In this document: positions 1-12,009 of the stretch, one piece after another
Numbering within the stretch: the stretch's first letter is position 1
Layout: each line of letters begins with the position of its first letter
Assembly: GCF_032884065.1 (NCBI RefSeq)
Contig: NW_027062689.1
Span: forward strand, 1,798,001-1,862,000
DNA length: 64,000 nucleotides
Reading direction: 5' to 3'
Source: Artemia franciscana
Taxonomy: Eukaryota > Arthropoda > Branchiopoda > Anostraca > Artemiidae
Notes under the pieces: model-generated
Seen by the model: the letters and a program-made list of their open reading frames with translations, nothing else
What the model was told of the DNA's origin: nothing
Database searches by the model: none
Program-made: the position numbers and the translations under genes

Positions 1-1706
1 TGACATTGGGGGGAGTTGGAGGGGGGAAACCCCAAAATCTTGGAAAACACTTAGAGTGGAGGGATCTGGATGAAACTGGATGGGAAAAATAAGCACAAGT
101 CCCAGATACATGATTGACATAATCGGAACGGATCCGCTCTCTTTGGGGTAGTGGGGGGGGGGGGGTAATTCTGAAAAATTAGAAAAAATGAGGTATTTTT
201 AACTTACGAACGGGTGATTGGATCTCAATGAAATTTGATATTTAGAAGGATATCGTGTCTCAGAGCTCTTATTTTAAATCCCGACCGGATCTGGTGACAT
301 TGGGGGGGGGATTTGGGAGGGGGAAACCTAAAACTTGGAAAACACTTAGAGTGGAGGGATCGGGATGAAGCTTGGTGGGAAAACTAAGCACAAGTCCTAG
401 ATACATGATTGACATAACCGGAACGGATCCGCTCTCTTTGGGGTAGTTGGGGGAGGGGTTAATCCTGAAAAATTAGAAAAAATGAGGTATTTTTCACTTA
501 CGAACGGGTGATCGGATCTCAATGAAATTTGATATTTAGAAGGATATCGTGTCTCAAAGCTCTTATTTTAAATCCTCACCGGAAGTTTGGGGTGGGGAAC
601 CTAAAATCATGGAAAACGATTAGATTGGAGGGATCGGGATGAAACTTGGTGGGAAAAATAAGCAGAAGTCTTACAAACGTGATTTACATAATTGGAACGG
701 ATCCGCTCTATTGGGGGGGGGGGGATTTAATTCTGAAAAATTAGAAAAAATGACGTATTTTTAACTTACGAACGAGTGATCGGATCTTCATGAAACTTCA
801 TATTTAGAAGGACCTCGTAACTCAGATCTCTTATTTTAAATCTCAACTGGATCAAGCGTAATTGGGGGGGGGCAGTTCGGGGGACCGGAAATCTTAGAAA
901 ATACTTAAAGCGGTGAGATCAGGATGAAACTGGATGGGAAGAATAGAAATCTGTCTAAGATACGTGACTGACATAACCGGACCGGATCTGTTCTCCTTGG
1001 TGGAATTGGGGGAGGGGGGTTAATTTTGAAAATTGAGGTATTTGTTACTTATGAAAGGGTGACCAGATCTTAATGAAATTTGATATTTAGAAGGATCTTG
1101 TGCTTTAAAGTTCTAATTTTAAATTCCGACCAGATCCTGTGACATTCGGGGTAGTTGGAGGGGGAAACCGGAATTCTTGAAAAACGTGAAAGTTGGGGTA
1201 TTTTTATCTTACGAATAGATGATCGGATCTTAATGAAATTTGATTTTTAGAAGGAATTCATGTCTCAGAGCTCTTTTCAAATCTCGACCAGATCTTTTGA
1301 CATTGGGGGGAGTTGGAGGGGGAAATCTTGGAAAAACACTTGGAGTGGAGGAATCAGGATGAAGCTTGGTGGATAGAATAAACAAATGTCCTTGATACGT
1401 GATTGACAGAATTGTACTGGATTTGCTCTCTTTGGAGTAGTTGGGGGGAGGGGTTCAGTGATTTGGCGAGTTTGGTGCTTCTGGACGTGCTAGGACGATG
1501 AAAATTGGTAGGCGTGTCAGGGAGCTGCACAATTTGACTTGATAAAGTCGTTTTCCCAGGTTCGACCATCTGGGGGGCTAAAGGGAGAGGAAAAATTAGA
1601 AAAAAGTAGGTATTTATAACTTACGAGTGGGTGATCGGATCTTCATGAATTTTGATATTTAGAAGGACATCGTGACTCAGAGTTCTTATTTTAAATCCTG
1701 ACCGGC
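1..1706. repeat. Tandem array of ~290-bp degenerate units
   Basis: About six head-to-tail units start near 1, 295, 583, 854, 1138 and 1295. Each opens with a G-rich tract (TGACATTGGGGGG or a variant), then a segment near CTTGGAAAACACTTAGAGTGG, a second G-run, GAAAAATTAGAAAAAATGAG, and ends near CTCTTATTTTAAATCC(C/T)GACCGG. The unit at 1138 is shortened to about 157 bp. The unit at 1295 is lengthened by an unrelated insert (1456-1577). Identity between neighbours is high but with many indels, mostly in the G-runs. The array may continue to the left of the window. It is probably satellite or minisatellite DNA; no coding capacity is evident. Confidence 0.85.
1456..1577. other. Unrelated ~120-bp insert inside the last satellite unit
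   Basis: In the other units GAGGGGTTAAT is followed directly by TCTGAAAAATTAG. Here about 120 bp intervene. Read on the minus strand the insert is open for about 40 residues, including VEPGKTTLSSQIVQLPDTPT. Read on the plus strand it contains TGGCGAGTTTGG and GGTTCGACC, loosely like Pol III A and B boxes but about 95 bp apart. Either an old exon-like fragment or a short SINE would fit. I cannot decide between them. Confidence 0.4.
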
Positions 1707-1989
1707 ATTAAGCCTCTTATTTTCCTTTTTAAATCAATCTATTGATTCATAGAATTTTGTTAGAGCTCATACCATATGATCTCTTGGCTCTTAGCTCTTC
1801 TCGCCTCGTCACAAGTGCCATATGAGCTCTTAGCTCTTGTTAATGACGGGAATAGCATGCAATTAATGAAGAACTCGGCCTAGTCAATTTTTCATTGGTA
1901 CCTTATGAAACATGGTAAAGAAACGTACTAAAACAGGACTTGGTTTGGTTACCGTTTAAATAACACAGTATTTTGCCTAGAATAAAACG

Positions 1990-3240
1990 GGGATAAAGAG
2001 ATTTACTGTAATTAACATTAGGTCTTTGCCAGAAAATATCTCGTGAATTGAGGTCAGAGAAAAGGACTATGGTTGAACATAGAAGCCTTTGCTGCTAGAG
2101 AATCTGCCGTATCATTATATTTGATGCCTTTATGACTTGGAACATATTGGAAATAAATTTGATTGCCTTTAGTCTTAAGATTAAGAAGCTGTCTTCTAAC
2201 ATTATATAAATCCTTGTCATTGGCAATTCTATTAGCATTTTGGAGCTATAGTAATGCTGGGAGTCAGAGAGACAGAGTATGTTTTCAGATTCTATGTTAT
2301 AATTTATAAGTTCATCCAGGGCCAGGCGAATGTCATATAATTTAGCAGACAAAATAGAGGATCCAAGGGGGAGAGGAGAATAGAGGCTCAAGTTCAGGGA
2401 TGGGGTAAATGCTCCTGCTCCATTCCTTTCACTCTTGACATATCCATCTGTATATATTTTTCTATGGTTATCCTACGTCTTTGAGATCTGTTCAGCAAAA
2501 ATATTTTCGATCTGATAATTAGGAATCAGGCTTTTATTAGTTGAGATAAGTTCTACTTGACAACCTGATGGACTCATTTTCCACGGAGGGGACTCAGTAA
2601 AGGGATATGCATAAGGAGAGTATTCTTTCCAAGGATTCCAATTTGCGACCTCCAGTTGAAATTGATTCCATGATGAATGGGCATTGTGACAGGCTGAATT
2701 CTGAGCATATAAAGCATGCTTGGTTCTATAAGCCTGGATTTGCGGGAAATATTAAATCCTTGGACTAGATGCTCTTTCACTTAGGGAGACCAATCCAGAC
2801 AATATTTTTAACTTGGACAGAGGAGTATGCTTATGCAGACCCAAAGCTATTCAAATAGCAGACTTTTGTTAAGATTCAGGAATTTTAAATGAGGATGGGG
2901 GACGAGCTTAGAAAAAATTGGATATCATTCTAGATCTGAACGAATGTATAATTTTTGGAAATCCAATATAAGTTTAGGATGACATCCCCACTTACTTCCA
3001 GCAAGTCTCTGAATAATCAAAGATTTCAAAGAATGTTATAACCAAACAACATTGATACGATAATTTTTAATAATGTCATAAGACAAGTCAAAGTTGCGAG
3101 CTGGACAAAGCTGTTTTTTACAGAACTGGATAAGGAACCGAAAATTTAACCATCTTACTTTGTTGAGGCTACGGACGCGCTAATTCTGAATTAATAATTT
3201 ACAAAGTATATAGCAGCCCAGCTGTCCCGATCCTGGGATC
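1990..3240 (-). pseudogene. Decayed LINE, C-terminal part with RNase H domain
   Basis: On the minus strand a broken frame shows RNase H signatures in order: IYTDGYVKSERNGAGAF near 2480-2410 (first catalytic Asp block), SSILSAKLYDIRLALDELI near 2360-2305 (normally SAELYAI, so the catalytic Glu is replaced by Lys here), and ENILCLSDSQ near 2285-2255 (third catalytic Asp). Upstream on the same strand, 2780-2480 is open, and beyond it lies only degraded reading frame. This is the 3' portion of an APE/RNase H-type non-LTR retrotransposon such as the I, LOA or R1-like groups; the clade is not decidable. The altered catalytic residue and the stops make it inactive. The right-hand limit is approximate. 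Confidence 0.7.
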
Positions 3241-4700
3241 ACACATGGGATCTATTTTCCCCCTTTTTCAAAAGTCTAGCAAGTTTTCCCAGTCTCAGGC
3301 ATCAAGGTGAAACCTTCAGAAACCTTTTTTGCGGGATGGGGAAGGGGGAAAGTGTACGTTGACCTTCAAATTGGAGAAATTGGAAATTAAAAAGGCTTCA
3401 CACATACTGGCTATCAAACACCAAATTTGCAGGATTCTTAGAATATTTTGGCGAATGGAGTAAAAAATTAAAGGTAAAGAAAGAAGTGGGAGGGGTAGGG
3501 GAACTTAAAATTTTGAATGGGGGATCAATTTCAAAATGTCGTCTTTGGTAATTCAACGATCTTATGTTATAAATTCCTTTGGCAATTAGAATCTAATCGC
3601 ATCTAAGTTTGAAGGCAAGTCAGAAGATACTATACGGTACGAGGTTATCAAAATAGAGCATCTGAAATATCTTTGTATTTCTTTGGATTAGCAAGCTTAA
3701 ACTTTAAGGGAGCGTTGGGGCTGCCAAATGAAACTCAAGCTATGACTTGTAGGAGGGTACAGAGGATAGGGGGAGGGCTCAAATATTTTTTCTCAAGTTC
3801 ACCTAAGCTTTCTTGTTCTACAAGCCTATATATTACTTCTATTCTATTCATTGTTAAATAGTTACTTAAATCAAAAGACAATATAAGTTGCCTGATGATC
3901 TAAAAAATCAATTCCTGGCTAAGTAGCAATGTAGACTAAAAAAAAGGCCTTGTGTACCCAGGTTATCAAAATAGCACATCTTCATTATCTCAGGAACAAT
4001 ATGGAATCGTGATTCAGTTGAAATTGAAGGGGAATGTTTGGGGGGAATTGAACCTGGCTTTTGACTTTAAAGGAAGGTCAGAGGTTAATCTTAGGAAAAA
4101 TATGTGTCTAGGTTTTCAAAATAGCATAAGATTCTCAAATAACTAAAAGATTTGGGGTAAAAAAAAGCTGGGACTTAAATTTCATCTCTCCAATTAGCTA
4201 GAAAATTTGGGGGTTGACGTCCACCACCCAAAAATTTCATGGGATAGATTTTCTGTAGGAGAAAATGTTCTTGGGGAAATTTTCCGGGGAGAAATTCTAC
4301 CACCGTGAAATTCATAAGTGTCTTCACTAAGTGGACTCCTATGCAGCAAACAAGCTCGAAAATAGTTTTAGCTACTCCTAGTAGATGGTAGAAAATGGTT
4401 TAGCTACTACTACCCCAGTAAATGCCTGATTTTTTTTTCGTCTTGGCTATTGGCTTACAGGGCTAGTAGATAGTCGATTTTTCGACTATCTTGAAAAACT
4501 GGCATTTTTAAAACTCCGATCAATGTTGACCAGGTTCGGAGGGTATAAAAAGAACAAGGAGGAGTGTTACTCCCTTCCTGTCAGTCACTTTCCAACATCT
4601 CTTTCAACAAGCCTTGAAAGTTTTTACTTAATACCCTCGGCTGTTCCATAGCTATTGCTGATAAACATTTTTAACAGCCCGCATGCGAATAATATGTTTT
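3241..4700. repeat. Degenerate dispersed repeats
   Basis: Three related motifs (GAGGTTATCAAAATAGAGCATCTG near 3644, CAGGTTATCAAAATAGCACATCTTC near 3959, TAGGTTTTCAAAATAGCATAAG near 4111) occur with surrounding similarity. They suggest a worn tandem or dispersed repeat with units of roughly 150-300 bp. The rest up to 4700 is AT-rich with no gene I can support. Confidence 0.4.
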
Positions 4701-5350
4701 GATGTTGACCAATGACCTATTCAAAATTACTTGAAAGCAATTACAATTAGGATTGGTCAAAGTCGTAAGTAGTTGCAGTCAAATTAATAAGAAGTCGCAG
4801 CCATTGTAGAAATAGGAGTAGTAGGGGGCCTGCAAGTTTCCGGTTGAAACCCTTAGCTATTCCTAAGGTATTACAGATGCACATTCTTTATAAACAGGAT
4901 GCACATAGTGTCTTGATTTAGTTCAAAACCGCCCTCAGCATTCACTAAAGTTTCACATTGACACCCTTACTCTTTTGGGACACAACTGGGTTAAAATATT
5001 CCCCCCTTTTGTATGATAATTCATGCGCGTAAACAATCAAAAATTGCATAATTTTTAAATTGCCAAATAATTTGTCCCAAAATAAGCGTGTTCTTTGTTT
5101 TAAACTCACTTTTTTCTTAAATTGATTATTTTCTAAATTTTACCCATCTTTGCATATAACCAGGACTTCAATGTGGTTTTTGATTTGGTTCTAACTACCC
5201 CTCAAAATTCAATGTTCACATTTATACCCTTACTCTTTTGGGGGACAACCAGGTTTGAAAATTTTTCGCTTTCCCAATGATAAATCCTGTGTGTAAACAA
5301 TCAAAAGTTGCATAATCTATAAATTGTCAAATAATTTACCCAAAATAAGC
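4700..5350. repeat. Dispersed repeat shared with 63100-64000
   Basis: The block contains two imperfect internal copies of a text running from 'dinucleotide-poor' GTCTTGATTTAGTTCAAAACC through ACTAAAGTTTCACATTGACACCCTTACTCTTTTGG (4915-5040 and 5185-5300). It is preceded by runs of GTAGTTGCAGTC / AGTCGCAGCC. The same order of motifs recurs at 63130-63400 and 63760-64000. It is non-coding, and its transposon class is unknown. Confidence 0.5.
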
Positions 5351-6071
5351 GTAAACATTCTTGTCAATGTCTTATCAATTATCCTCGCGTCTTTTCTTTA
5401 ATTGATTTTTTTTTATTTACTCCTTCCTCAACTTGACTAAAGACTAATGCTAAAAGCAGAACAAAATTCTTCATGTGTCCACTTTTTACCTTTTTTGTGA
5501 CTTTGTCTTTTAAAATCAGGTTACAACTGGAAACCCTGCCATTCAAATTTTGCTGCGTCAAGTAAGGGAACGCCATCTAAACCCGTTTGTATTCACCAAA
5601 GGATACCGCCCCCTTTTCTTAGAGTATGTTCTCTTCTGCATAGCTAATTTTCGGTAATCGTACTGTCCGGCCTTGATTTTATTATATACATTTTGAACTA
5701 TTTAAATAAATTTTCAGTTTTGTTTAAATTTTATTTTATTTAAATTTTTAATCTAGTTCAATTATTTTCAAGGTCGGATGTTCGGATCGTCTAAATAAAT
5801 TCGCAGTTAAAATCTTTTAAGGTAAAAATAAATTTGTTTTATTTTGTCAAACGTGGATTTTGGGGTGGTCTAGACTGTTGTCTAAATGATAAAATTATCG
5901 GTAAAACTTTGTTTGCTTGCATTAATGGTAGATTTTGATTGCGAGTCTCACTTACGTTATGTAAATTACATAAACAAAATCTTGTGCCAATTTTATTTCA
6001 TTAAAAAAAAATTCAATAATATTGTTAAATAAATCTTGATTTTAGCGAAGAAAAAGAAAGAGGGAAGCAAT
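5351..6071. other. AT-rich stretch without recognised content
   Basis: No gene, RNA or structured repeat was recognised. Short open frames here have no family signature. Confidence 0.4.
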
Positions 6072-6470
6072 TAGATTGCATTGTCCAATGATGGTGATAT
6101 GGCCCTAGTCAATTTCTTCCTCTGTTTTGCTTTCATAGTAGTAATTTCGAAAGCAGTCTCTGCCTCATCTTGGAAAAACTGCTTTTTGACTGAGTAGTTT
6201 GAGATTGCGTGCTTCAGATAACAGATCATAGTTGTGAATCTGTCTCTCATCTGTCCCTAGAGTGGATGTCAGAGAATCCTTCCATCACAACAGAAAGTGT
6301 GAGAAACTCAGAATACAACAAGCAATCATGGCCAAAATTGTTGCTAAAACATACCATTCCACCAAGCACAAGAACTTGTCTCTCCTATTTGAATCTGACT
6401 AAATCCCTTGAGAACAGTTTCAATTTCTTTGCCTGGTAATTGGCCAACTCCTTAACAATTGTTTCTTCAT
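6072..6470 (-). pseudogene. Frame-broken coding remnant, unidentified
   Basis: The minus strand reads as protein-like in successive frames: KELANYQAKKLKLFSRDLVR near 6450, then DERQIHNYDLLSEARNLK near 6260-6200, then KKQFFQDEAETAFEITTMKA near 6190-6130, ending at a stop near 6078. The frame changes at least twice. The composition is charged and unlike the surrounding AT-rich DNA. I do not recognise the family. It lies directly beside composite element E1 (6482-8130), beyond which more minus-strand remnants occur, so it may be one old gene or transposon split by E1. Confidence 0.3.
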
Positions 6471-6481
6471 TCATTCTATAT

Positions 6482-6779
6482 ATTAAATAAAAAACAAGTT
6501 TTTTGAAGTGAAAGTAAGGAGCCATATTAAAACTTAAAACGAACAGAAATTACTCGGTATATAAAAGGGGCTGTTCCCTCCCCAATGTCCCGCTCTTTAC
6601 GCTAAAGTTTGACTCTTTCTCGCAACTCTACTTTTTAAAACAGTAAAAAACTTCAGCGTAAAGAGCGGGGCATTGAGGAGGGAACAGCCCCTTTTATATA
6701 CGGAGTAATTTCTGTTCGTTTTAAGTTTTAATATGGCTCCTTACTTTCAGTTAAAAAAAAACTTGTTTTTTATTTAATT
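6482..6779. repeat. Hairpin A of E1 (long inverted repeat)
   Basis: The arms are about 130-145 bp and start ATTAAATAAAAAACAAG at 6482, with the complement ending at 6779. The inner arms meet at CTCTTTACGCTAAAGTTTG / CAGCGTAAAGAGCGGGG, with a loop near 6612-6645. Arm identity is high. Confidence 0.85.
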
Positions 6780-7065
6780 TCTGAACGTTTTTAAATTAAG
6801 GCATGTTTCGATTTTGGCTCTCCGCACATGAATAATTGAAACGAAATTTGTATATTAATTTATTTTTATGGCTAAATGGCTTTCTCATATTTTTGATCGG
6901 ACGATTTCGAGAAAAAAGGAGCGGGGGAGTAGGCATAGTTACCCTCCAATTTTATGGTTATTTAAAAAAGCAACTAGAACTTTTAATTTTTTACGAACGT
7001 TTTTATTAGTAAAAATATACGGAACTTACGAATTAGCTCAGGTAACGAACTTCTATATTCGCATG

Positions 7066-7262
7066 TTTTATTACATGTATGAGGGGTTCACCACCTCGTC
7101 AATACCTCGCTCTTTACACTAAAGCTTAAATTTTGTCCCATTTCCTTAAGAATGACCCCTGAATCACAGAGGCCGTAGAACAAATAGTTGAAATTAATAA
7201 AGTTACTTTAGCGAAAAGAGCGAGGTATTAGGAGGAGGTGAACCCCTCATATGCGTGATAAT
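7066..7262. repeat. Hairpin B of E1
   Basis: The inverted repeat is ATGAGGGGTTCACCACCTCG...ACCTCGCTCTTTACACTAAAG paired with AAAGAGCGAGGTATTAGGAGGAGGTGAACCCCTCATATG. It is paralogous to hairpin A (same CTCTTTAC-CTAAAG core) but diverged. Confidence 0.8.
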
Positions 7263-8139
7263 TTTTGTTCTATTTAAGTTTTAATGCTACGCCTTACTTT
7301 CAGTTGAAAAAACTTTTCATATTTATTTTTTCATTGCTCTTTAAAAAAATGCTAAAAAATCCTGCGCCTCCTTCATGAAAATTTTCTTCCGCCATGACAC
7401 ATTCCCCCATGGAAAGATTCCCCGCATAACTGCCTCCCCTCAACCCCTCCCCAACCAAAAAAATCCCCCTGAAAGCGTATATACACTTCCCAACAACCAT
7501 TACTATTATTACATACTAGTCAAAGTTTGTAACTTGCAGCCCCTCCCACGGGGACTGTGGAGGAGTAAGTAGTTCCCAAAGACATAGTTATTAGGTTTTT
7601 AGACTGTGCTGAATAAAATGGCTATCTCAGAATTTTGATTTGGTGACTTTGTGAAAAAATGAGCATGGGAGGGGGCTTAGGTATCTTCCAATTTTTTTGT
7701 CACTTAAAAAGGGCACTAGAACTTTTAATTTCCGTTAGAGTGAGCTCTCACACGACATTCTAGGACCAATGGGTCGACACGATCACTCCTGGAAAAAAAA
7801 AAAAAACAAATAACATTTTTGTAGATAGGAGCTTGAAACTTCTTAAATAAGGTTCTCTGATACACTGAATCTGATGGTGCGATTTTCTTTAAGATTCTAT
7901 GACTTTTTAGGGGCGTTTTCCCCAATTTTCCAAAATAAGGCAAATTTTCTCAGGCTCGTAACTTTTGATGGGTAAGTCTAAACTTAACGAAACTTATATA
8001 TTTAAAATCAGCATCAAAATGCGATTCTTCTGATGTAACTATTGCTATAAAAATTCCGTTTTTAGAGTTTCGGTTACTATTGAGCCGGGTCGCTCCTTAC
8101 TACAGTTCGTTACCACGAAATGTTTGATCTCAACACGAG

Positions 8140-8900
8140 AATATGTCAACTTTGGGGAAGCAGTTGGCTCGGTGACGTTGAGAACAATGTGTAGATCTAT
8201 GCAAGGATAGTGATAAATCAGTACCCCTGTAGGGGATAAAAGATAACGGTGGCTGGATAAACTGTTTCTACGCAGATTTCCTTTCCGCACATCAACATTT
8301 GGTTGACTGTCCCTTCTTCAATGCTTAGCAGGGGTGCACATAACGCGGTGTCTCAAATGCTCTTCTATGTTGATAAAAGCTCCTGCCACTTGCTCAATTT
8401 TGGGATTATCTTTTTCTTATGTATTCTAAACAGGCAATCCCCCGAGTAAGTAGTTCTCTAAACATCTGCACCCTTTTTCAGAATCCAAAAATGTTAAACA
8501 AATTATCATCACCTAGAGTCATAATGTAGAACGTGAACTGAGTGACCAACATTCTCTTTATATGTTGAACAACTTATCCTCGTCTTGTTTCTCCTGGTAA
8601 CATCAATCACATGACTTTTCGCTATGTTTTCTTTTGATTTTTTTTTTAATTACGCTGGTTGTCTCTGCAAAATGGTACTTCTGCAATTCATAGCACCGTG
8701 AATTTAAAGTATGAAAAACACATCTATGCACATGTTTGAAAGGTTATTGCAATGCTTAAAACCATGTCCTTTTCCAGTCTCTTTTGAGGCTATGACAAGT
8801 TCATCAGCAACATATATTTCAGTACACCCTTTTTCTTTTGTGAATCTTGCTTTCAAGGACAAATCTGGGTAGACTACTATGCCATTCATGATGCATTCAT
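8140..8900 (-). pseudogene. Frame-broken coding remnant, unidentified
   Basis: Protein-like pieces on the minus strand include LKARFTKEKGCTEIYVADEL (8889-8704 frame), a stretch near 8640-8520 and pieces near 8400-8270. Frames change between them. No domain was recognised. It lies between composite elements E1 and E2, on the same strand as the remnant at 6072-6470, and the two may have been contiguous before E1 inserted. Confidence 0.3.
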
Positions 8901-8906
8901 TTCTTA

Positions 8907-10290
8907 TATTAAAAATTCAACAAAAAAACAAGTTTTTTTTAACTGAAAGTAAGGAGCAACATTAAAACTTAAAACGAACAGAAATTACTTCATATATGAA
9001 AGGGGCTGCTCTCTCCTCAACGCCCCGCTCTTTACGCTAAAATTTGACTCTTTCTCTCAACTCTACTTTTTGAAAAAGTAAAAAACTTTAGCGTAAAGAG
9101 CGGGATGTTGAGGAGGGAGCAGCCCCTTTCATATACGAAGTAATTTCTGTTTGTTTGAAGTTTTAATGTCGCTCCCTTACTTTCAGTTAAAAAAACTTGT
9201 TTTTTTGTTTAATTTTTGAACGTTTTTGTATTGATGCATGTTTTGATTTTGGCTCTCCGCAGATGAATAATTATAACGAAATTTGTATATTTTTTTTTTT
9301 TGGCTAAATGGCTTTCTCACAGTTTTGATCGAATGATTTTGAGAAAAAAAGGAGTGAGGGAGGAGGCCTTGTTACCCTCCAATTTTTGGTTACTTAAAAA
9401 GGCAACTTGAACTTTTAATTTTGTACGAACGTTCTTATTAGTAAAAGATATACGTAACTTACGAATTACCTTACGTAAAAAACTACTGTATTCGTATGTT
9501 TTTATTACGTTTATGAGGGGGTTCACCCCCTCGTCAGTACCTCGCTCTTTACACTAAAGCTTAAATTTTGTCCCAATTCCTTAAGACTGACCCCTGAATC
9601 ACAAAAGCCGTAGAATAAATATTTGAAATCACTAAAAATACTTTAGCATAAAGAGCGAGGCATTAGGAGGAGGTGAATCCCTCATATGCCTAATAACTTC
9701 TATTCGTTTTAAGTTTTAATGCTGCTTCTTACTTTCTGTTAAAAAAAAAAAACTTTTCATATTTATTTTTTCATTGTTTTTTAAATAATGCTAGAAAATC
9801 CTGCGTCCCCTTCATGGAAATTTTCTTCCCCCATGACAAATTCCTCCATGGGAAGTTCCCCCAACATATCCCTTTTTTCTTAACCCCTCCCCCCAACAAA
9901 AAAATCTCCCTGAAAACGTCTGTACACTTCCCAATAACCATTACTATATGTAAGCACTGGTCAAAGTTTGTAACTTGTAGCCCCTCCCACGGGGACTGTG
10001 GGGAAGTATGTCGTCCCCAAATACATAGTTATAAGGTTTTTCGACTATGCTGAATAAAATGCTATCTCAGAATTTTGATCTTGTGACTTTAGGAAAATAA
10101 TTAGCTTTGGGGGGGGCCTAGGTGCCCGCCTATTTTTTGGTCACTTAAAAAGGGCACTAGAACTTTTTATTTTCGTTAGAATGAGCCTTCGCGCAACATC
10201 AGAGGACCACTGGGTCAATACGATCACCCCTGGAAACACAAAAAACAACAACAAAAAAAACAAATAAACACGCATCCGTGATCTGCTTTC
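8907..10290 (+). mobile_element. Composite double-hairpin element, copy E2 (3' truncated)
   Basis: Hairpin A spans 8907-9214 and hairpin B 9503-9697, followed by the CCCCTCCCACGGGGACTGTGG block near 9980 and the poly-A/ACAAATAAACACGCATCCGTG segment. It breaks off at GATCTGCTTTCTGG (about 10290) and abuts hairpin A of E3. The terminal module is missing. Confidence 0.75.
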
Positions 10291-10294
10291 TGGT

Positions 10295-11995
10295 AATTAA
10301 ATAAAAAAACAAGTTTTTTCAACTGATAGTAAGGAGTGACATCAAAACTTAAAACGCACAGAAATTACTTCGTATATGAAAGAGGCTGCTTCCTCATCAA
10401 CGCCCCGCTCTTTACGCTAAAGTTTGACTCTCAATTCTTCTTTCTAAAACAGTAAAAAACTTTAGCGTAAAGAGCGGGGCGTTGATGAGGAAGCAGCCTC
10501 TTTCATATACGAAGTAATTTCTGTGCGTTTTAAGTTTTGATGTCACTCCTTACTATCAGTTGAAAAAACTTGTTTTTTTATTTAATTTCTGAACGTTTTT
10601 GAATCAATGCATGTTTTGATTTTGGCTCTCCGCAGAGGAATAATCAAAACGAAATTTGCATATTTTTTTTTTTGGCTCAATGGCCTTCTCATAATTTTGA
10701 TCGAATGATTTTGAGAAAAAAAGAGCGGGGGACGAAGCCTAGTTGCCCCCCGATTTTTTGGTTAATTAAAAAGGCAACTAGAACTTTTAATTTTTTACGA
10801 ATCTTTTTATTGGTAAAAGATTTACGTAACTTGTAAATTAGCTTACGTAAAGAACTTTTGTATTTTCATGTTTTTATTACATATATGAGGGGATTCGCCC
10901 CATCGTCAGTACCTCGCTCTTTACACTAAAGCTTAAATTTTATCCCAATTCATTAAGAATGACCCCCTGAATCACAAAAGCCGTAGAATAAGTAGTTGAA
11001 ATTACCGAAAATACTTTAGCGTAAAGAGCGAGGTATTAGAAGGAGGTGAGCCCCTCATATGGGTAATAATTTCTGTTTGTTTTAAGTTTTATTGCTGTTC
11101 CCTACTTCCAGCTGAAAAAGCTATTTCACTTTTATTTTTTAATTGTTTTTTTTTAATAATGCTAGTAAATCCTGCTCTCCCTTCATGGAAATTTTCTTCT
11201 CCCATTACAAATTCTCGAAGGAAAGTTCCCCCAGCATATCCCCCTCTTCTCAACCCCTCCCCCAAACCAAAAAAATCCTCTTGAAAACGCCTGTATACTT
11301 CCCAATAACCATTACTATATGTAAGCACAGGTCAAAGTTTGTAACTTGTTGCCCCTCCCACGGGGACTGTGGGGGAGTAAGTCGTCCCCAAAGACATAGT
11401 TATAAGGTTTTTCGACTATGCTGAATAAAATGGCTATCTCAGAATTTCGATCCGTTGACTTTGGGAAAATAATTAGCGTGGGAGGGGGCCTAGGGGCCCT
11501 CCAATTTTTTTGGTCACTTGAAAAGGGCACTAGAACTTTTCATTTCCGTTAGAATGAGCCCTCTTGCAACATTCTAGGACAACTGGGTCGATACGATCAC
11601 CCCTGGGAAAAAAAAAAAAAAAAAAAAAAACAAATAAACACGCATCCGTGATCTGCCTTCTGGCAAAAAATGCAAAATTCCACATTTTTGTAGATAGGAG
11701 CTCGAAACTTCTACAGTAGGGTTCTCTGATACGCTGAATCTGATGGTGTGATTTTCGTTAAGATTCTATGACTTTTAGGGGGCGTTTCCCCCTATTTTCT
11801 AAAATAACGCAAATTTTCTCAGGCTCGTAACTTTTGATGGGTAAGACTAAACTTGATGAAACTTATATATTTAAAACCAGCATTAAAATGCGATTCTTTT
11901 GATGTAGCTATTGGTATCAAAATTCCATTTTTTAGAGTTTTGGTTACTATTGAGCCGGGTCGCTCCTTACTACAGTTCGTTACCACGAACTGTTT
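10295..11995 (+). mobile_element. Composite double-hairpin element, copy E3
   Basis: This is a complete copy: hairpin A 10295-10588, hairpin B 10876-11070, the CCCCTCCCACGGGGACTGTGG block near 11355, a poly-A tract (11610-11630), and the terminal module ending in the perfect 9-bp stem ACAGTTCGT/ACGAACTGT at 11972-11993. In hairpin A both arms read GCTGCTTCCTCATCAACGCC, a variant not present in E1 or E2. Confidence 0.8.
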
Positions 11996-12009
11996 GAAAA
12001 AAAAAAAAA

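Larger units (their letters stand above)
6482..8130 (+). mobile_element. Composite double-hairpin element, copy E1
   Basis: The order is: hairpin A (6482-6779), an AT-rich linker containing GGCTCTCCGCA, hairpin B (7066-7262), the Pro-rich-looking block around CCCCTCCCACGGGGACTGTGG (7540), a poly-A tract (7793), and the terminal module ending at the short hairpin CAGTTCGTTACCACGAAATG (8103-8122). There is no transposase frame. Hairpin A carries copy-specific variants (CTGTTCCC, TATAAAAGG) on both arms. This is a non-autonomous element, probably DNA-transposon derived. Confidence 0.75.

Noticed and set aside
1-1706. Telomeric or CRISPR-like array
   Set aside because: Units of ~290 bp with indels, no short repeat-spacer pattern and no telomere motif.
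7300-7572. Overlapping open frames on both strands, recurring at 9814, 11089-11424, 31075 and 49229
   Set aside because: Recur only because they lie in the composite element; frames differ between copies and carry no domain.
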